From NCBI RefSeq assembly GCF_009176545.1, contig NZ_VTOJ01000001.1, positions 1,550,001 to 1,614,000 on the forward strand: DNA of 64,000 bases. Direction: 5' to 3'. Below are positions 61,583-64,000 of the stretch, piece after piece (the stretch's first letter is position 1; each line of letters begins with the position of its first letter). The stretch is from Salinigranum salinum (GTDB lineage: Archaea; Halobacteriota; Halobacteria; Halobacteriales; Haloferacaceae). The notes under the pieces were generated by a model. That model was not told the DNA's origin, searched no databases, and saw nothing but the letters and a program-made list of their open reading frames with translations. Both the position numbers and the translations under genes were made by a program.

Positions 61583-61767
61583 CAGGTGCGTCCTCCGACG
61601 GTCTCGGCGGCACTGGCGACGGCAGCGACGCCGGCAACACCAACGGCGTCCGCGGCGTCGACAACGGCGGCGATGCCGGCAACACCAACGGCGTCCGCGG
61701 CGTCGACAACGGCGGCGACGTCGGCATCGGCGGCATCGACCCGCACAAGTGGACTCGCGAGTCTCAT
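61582..61767 (-). CDS. 61-aa Ala/Val-rich repeat ORF in the position of argC-argB
   Basis: ATG at 61765-61767 overlaps the argX stop and its TGA overlaps the argD ATG, both as ATGA, so it is translationally locked into the operon. The protein is almost only V/A/D/G with a 15-residue unit AAVVDAADAVGVAGI repeated, encoded by two 45-bp tandem copies (61630-61674 and 61675-61719). No ArgC (NADP-binding) or ArgB (kinase) motif is present. In other haloarchaea argC and argB normally stand here. Either a deletion remnant or a small protein of unknown role. Confidence 0.55.
   Translation of the reverse strand: MRLASPLVRVDAADADVAAVVDAADAVGVAGIAAVVDAADAVGVAGVAAVASAAETVGGRT
61630..61719 (-). repeat. 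Two 45-bp direct tandem repeats inside the argX-argD junction ORF
   Basis: GCCGGCAACACCAACGGC... repeated with one difference (last base T/C), followed by a decayed partial copy to about 61740. The in-frame unit codes 15 residues. Confidence 0.85.
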
Positions 61768-62624
61768 GCCGCTCGCCCGTCGACCCGTCGTTCGAGCCAC
61801 CCGACGATGCGTTCGGGGACGTCGACGTCGGGGTTCGCGGCGTTCAGCGACTTGAACTCGACCTGGCTGTTGACCTCGTGGCAGACGTATCCGGAGCCCG
61901 TCTCCATCAGGTCGACGCCGAGGAGGCCGCCGCCGACCGCCTCGCTGGCCCGTCGGGCCACGTCGGCCGCCTCGTCGTCGAGGGCGAACGGCTCGGTCGT
62001 GGCCCCGCGGGCGGCGTTCGTCAGCCAGTGGTCGGAAGCGCGCGTCATCGCGGCGACCGGCTCGGCGTCGCAGGTCAACACCCGGATGTCGCGACCGGGT
62101 TTGTCGACGTACTCCTGGACGTAGAACACCTTGTGCTCGTAGCCGCCGAGGACGTCCTTGTGTTCGAGCACCGTTTCGGCGGCGGTCCGCGTGTCGATCC
62201 GTGAAATAAGCCGCCCCCACGAGCCGGTGATCGGCTTCAGTACGCACGGGTAGCCGAACGCCTCGATGGCCGCGAGCGCCGACTCCGGGGTGAACGCGAC
62301 GGTGGTCCGCGGGGTCGGCACGCCGGCGGAGAGCAGGGCGAGACTGCCCCACACCTTGTCGGCGCAGACCGCCGCCGTCGTCGGGTCGTTCACCACGTCG
62401 ACGCCGTACGCGTCGAGCAGCCGCGTCACGTACCGACTCCGCGATGACTCCAGACAGCGGTTGACCGCGAGGTCGAGATCGTCGAACACCGCGGGCGCGT
62501 CGTCCAGGTGGAAGCACAGCTCCCGGACGTCGATCTTCGTCACGTCGTGGCCGCGGTCGCGGAGTGCACCGAGGAGGAGTTTCTCGTCCTCCCTGATGCG
62601 CGTGTAGAGGAGCCCGCAGTGCAC
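61764..62624 (-). CDS. argX: [LysW]-glutamate/aminoadipate ligase, RimK-like ATP-grasp
   Basis: 286 aa, GTG start (62622-62624) one base after the argW stop. ATP-grasp fold: GYPCVLKPITGSWGRLISR, VFYVQEYVDKPGRDIRVL, LGVDLMETGSGYVCHEVNS. The SQVEFK motif after the last metal site is the family's substrate loop. It ligates the amino group of glutamate (or aminoadipate) to the C-terminal Glu of LysW, protecting it through the pathway. Strongly supported by the adjacent argW. Confidence 0.93.
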   Translation of the reverse strand: MHCGLLYTRIREDEKLLLGALRDRGHDVTKIDVRELCFHLDDAPAVFDDLDLAVNRCLESSRSRYVTRLLDAYGVDVVNDPTTAAVCADKVWGSLALLSAGVPTPRTTVAFTPESALAAIEAFGYPCVLKPITGSWGRLISRIDTRTAAETVLEHKDVLGGYEHKVFYVQEYVDKPGRDIRVLTCDAEPVAAMTRASDHWLTNAARGATTEPFALDDEAADVARRASEAVGGGLLGVDLMETGSGYVCHEVNSQVEFKSLNAANPDVDVPERIVGWLERRVDGRAA

Positions 62625-62625
62625 G

Positions 62626-62790
62626 TCACTCCCCCCAGTCCTCTTCGAGCTCGGGCGCCGCCTCCAGCGTCACGGGATCGTCGTCGACCACCTCCAGTTC
62701 GCTCCCACAGCCGTCGCAGTCGACGATCTCGCCGACCTCGACGCTCCCGGGGAGCGTCACCGCCGCGCCACACTCGGGGCAGTCGGTCAT
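62626..62790 (-). CDS. argW: Amino-group carrier protein LysW/ArgW
   Basis: 54 aa, ATG 62788-62790. Zinc ribbon CPECGAAV with second pair CDGCGSEL; C-terminus EDWGE, the invariant carrier tail whose terminal Glu is the attachment point. Carries biosynthetic intermediates of arginine (and lysine) as protein-bound substrates. First gene of the operon argW-argX-(61-aa ORF)-argD-argE. Confidence 0.95.
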   Translation of the reverse strand: MTDCPECGAAVTLPGSVEVGEIVDCDGCGSELEVVDDDPVTLEAAPELEEDWGE

Positions 62791-62964
62791 CGGCGGTCCC
62801 CGTCCGTGTCTTCGCTGCTGTGTCGATTCCAGGCTACGTGTTGTGGTACCATCTCGTCCGGGTGATGGCCACGAGTCCGCATAAAGACACCTCAGTCTCG
62901 GCGTCGGCGGGCCGACGGGAGGGGGCCGGGGTCGGTCCCGCGGCGGGCCGAGGACGCGAACGTG

Positions 62965-64000
62965 CTATCCGCCGAGACCGCTCCGGAAGCCACGCTGGAT
63001 CGTCATGGCGTGCGCGTAGTCCGCCTGCGAGAGCAGGCCCACGACGTTCCCCTCCCGCAGGACGAGCGCGGCGTCGGCGCGAGCCTGGCTCAGCTGGGCG
63101 AGCACGTCGAACGCGTCGGCGGTCGCCTCGACGCGTGGCACCTCGCGCATGACGCTCTCGACGACCGTCGTCGTGCGGTCGCCCCGCCGCGAGCCGCGCA
63201 GATCGTCCAGCGTGACGATCCCGACGATCTCCCCGGCTCCGTCGGTGACCGCGTAGCTCGTCTGCCGGTCGCGCAGCATCCGCGTCCCGAGGTCGTCGAC
63301 GGTGGTGTCGGCGGCGACCGTGTGGACGCCCTGAGCCATCACGTCGCCGACCGTGAGGCCGTCGAGGAGTTCGTCGAGGAGGACCGTGCGTGATTCGGTC
63401 GTCGCGGCCCCGTAGACGAACAGCGCGAGCAGGATCATCAGCAGCTGGAACGTGAGCACGCCGACGACGGCGAACAGGAACGCGAAGACGACACCGATCC
63501 GGCCGGCGATGCGCGTCGCCGTCCCGTACGGGCGCGAGCGGGCGAGTAGCGCGCGGAGGATACGCCCGCCGTCCATGGGAAACGCGGGAAGGAGGTTGAA
63601 CACGGCCAGCACCACGTTCGTGATCGCGAGCCAGCCGACGACGAACCGCGGGACGGCGAGCGACCCCGGGACGACGAGGACGCCCACGTAGCAGACCGCG
63701 GCGACGAGGAGGCTCGTGATCGGCCCCGCGATGGCGATCCAGAACTCGCGGTTCCACTCCTTGGGGAGGCTCTTGAGCGAGGCGATCCCGCCGAGGATCC
63801 ACAGCGTGATCGAGTCGATCTCGATCCCGTAGCGGAGCGCGACCCACGAGTGACCGAGTTCGTGGAGCGTCACGCTCACGAACAGACCCACCGCGGCCGT
63901 GACTCCGATGACCCACGGCGTCGCGCCCGCACGGAGGCCGACGAGGTCGAACCCGACGCCGGTGAGTCCCTCGATGAATCCGGCGTACACTTCGATCTGT
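62965..64000 (-). CDS. M50 site-2 protease with CBS domains (5' end beyond window)
   Basis: The readable part is about 345 aa and open to the edge (frame reads QIEVYAGFIEGLTG), so the true start with its first helix lies outside. Zinc protease motif HELGH in LFVSVTLHELGHSWVALRYG, second motif NLLPAFPMDGGR, and about five further membrane helices. Two CBS domains (TVGDVMAQGVHTVAAD, VVESVMREVPRVEATAD) end the protein and probably sense adenosyl ligands. Intramembrane proteolysis, perhaps regulatory. Confidence 0.92.
   Translation of the reverse strand, partial: QIEVYAGFIEGLTGVGFDLVGLRAGATPWVIGVTAAVGLFVSVTLHELGHSWVALRYGIEIDSITLWILGGIASLKSLPKEWNREFWIAIAGPITSLLVAAVCYVGVLVVPGSLAVPRFVVGWLAITNVVLAVFNLLPAFPMDGGRILRALLARSRPYGTATRIAGRIGVVFAFLFAVVGVLTFQLLMILLALFVYGAATTESRTVLLDELLDGLTVGDVMAQGVHTVAADTTVDDLGTRMLRDRQTSYAVTDGAGEIVGIVTLDDLRGSRRGDRTTTVVESVMREVPRVEATADAFDVLAQLSQARADAALVLREGNVVGLLSQADYAHAMTIQRGFRSGLGG

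Overview
The window is a high-GC archaeal chromosome segment from a halophile (Halobacteria). The proteins are very acidic. Several genes have archaeal TATA boxes 25-35 nt before the start codon, as in leaderless transcripts. The markers are archaeal: an archaeal-type pilus ATPase/platform pair, TatA, RNase P component 4, the uS15/RecJ-like/Pcc1/eS1 ribosomal cluster, a LysW-type arginine pathway (argW/argX/argD/argE), a bacterio-opsin-activator family regulator and a halocyanin-like cupredoxin.

Layout. 1-5959 (minus): type IV pilus-like operon (PilB-type ATPase, PilC/TadC platform, pilin-like small proteins, the last cut by the window edge). 6461-12667: an integrated element of about 6.2 kb flanked by a perfect 38-bp direct repeat of the 3' half of tRNA-Arg(CCT). 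It carries a tyrosine integrase, a 1179-aa secreted beta-helix protein with two near-identical CBM6-like domains, and a broken second integrase next to another tRNA 3'-half. 12778-18942: tatA, peroxiredoxin, HD hydrolase, MscS channel, CRS1-YhbY protein, rnp4 and two GT4 glycosyltransferases. 18982-20595: a Met/Gly-rich soluble protein and a lipoprotein.

20968-30590 is the most unusual locus: two adjacent co-directional genes that together look like a complete Tc (ABC) toxin. The first (1186 aa) ends in a TcA-like channel/TcB-binding region behind a TPR-like N-terminus. The second (1979 aa) is a TcB-TcC fusion: SpvB-like start, FG-GAP repeats, TcB middle region, Rhs/YD core, and a C-terminal payload with hydrophobic segments and an HEAGH metalloprotease motif. 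Its composition matches the rest of the chromosome.

30718-35402 is an accessory zone: small membrane protein, antitoxin with a decayed vapC start, AT-rich RHH/HNH/HTH genes, paired hairpins, a tRNA-Ala-like att remnant, a sulfatase-fold enzyme and intact tRNA-Ala(GGC). From 35508 the sequence is mostly core: uS15-RecJ-like-Pcc1-eS1, cupredoxin, archaetidylserine synthase-like protein, KaiC-like ATPase, acyl-CoA dehydrogenase, squalene/phytoene synthase, dienelactone hydrolase-like lipoprotein, CoxC with neighbours, a K+ channel with RCK domains, CDGSH protein, DUF547 protein, a large acidic coiled-coil protein and several regulators. The minus-strand arg operon (62790-59385) lacks argC and argB; a 61-aa repeat-built ORF sits exactly where they would be expected. 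An M50 site-2 protease runs off the right edge. I saw no rRNA and no CRISPR array.
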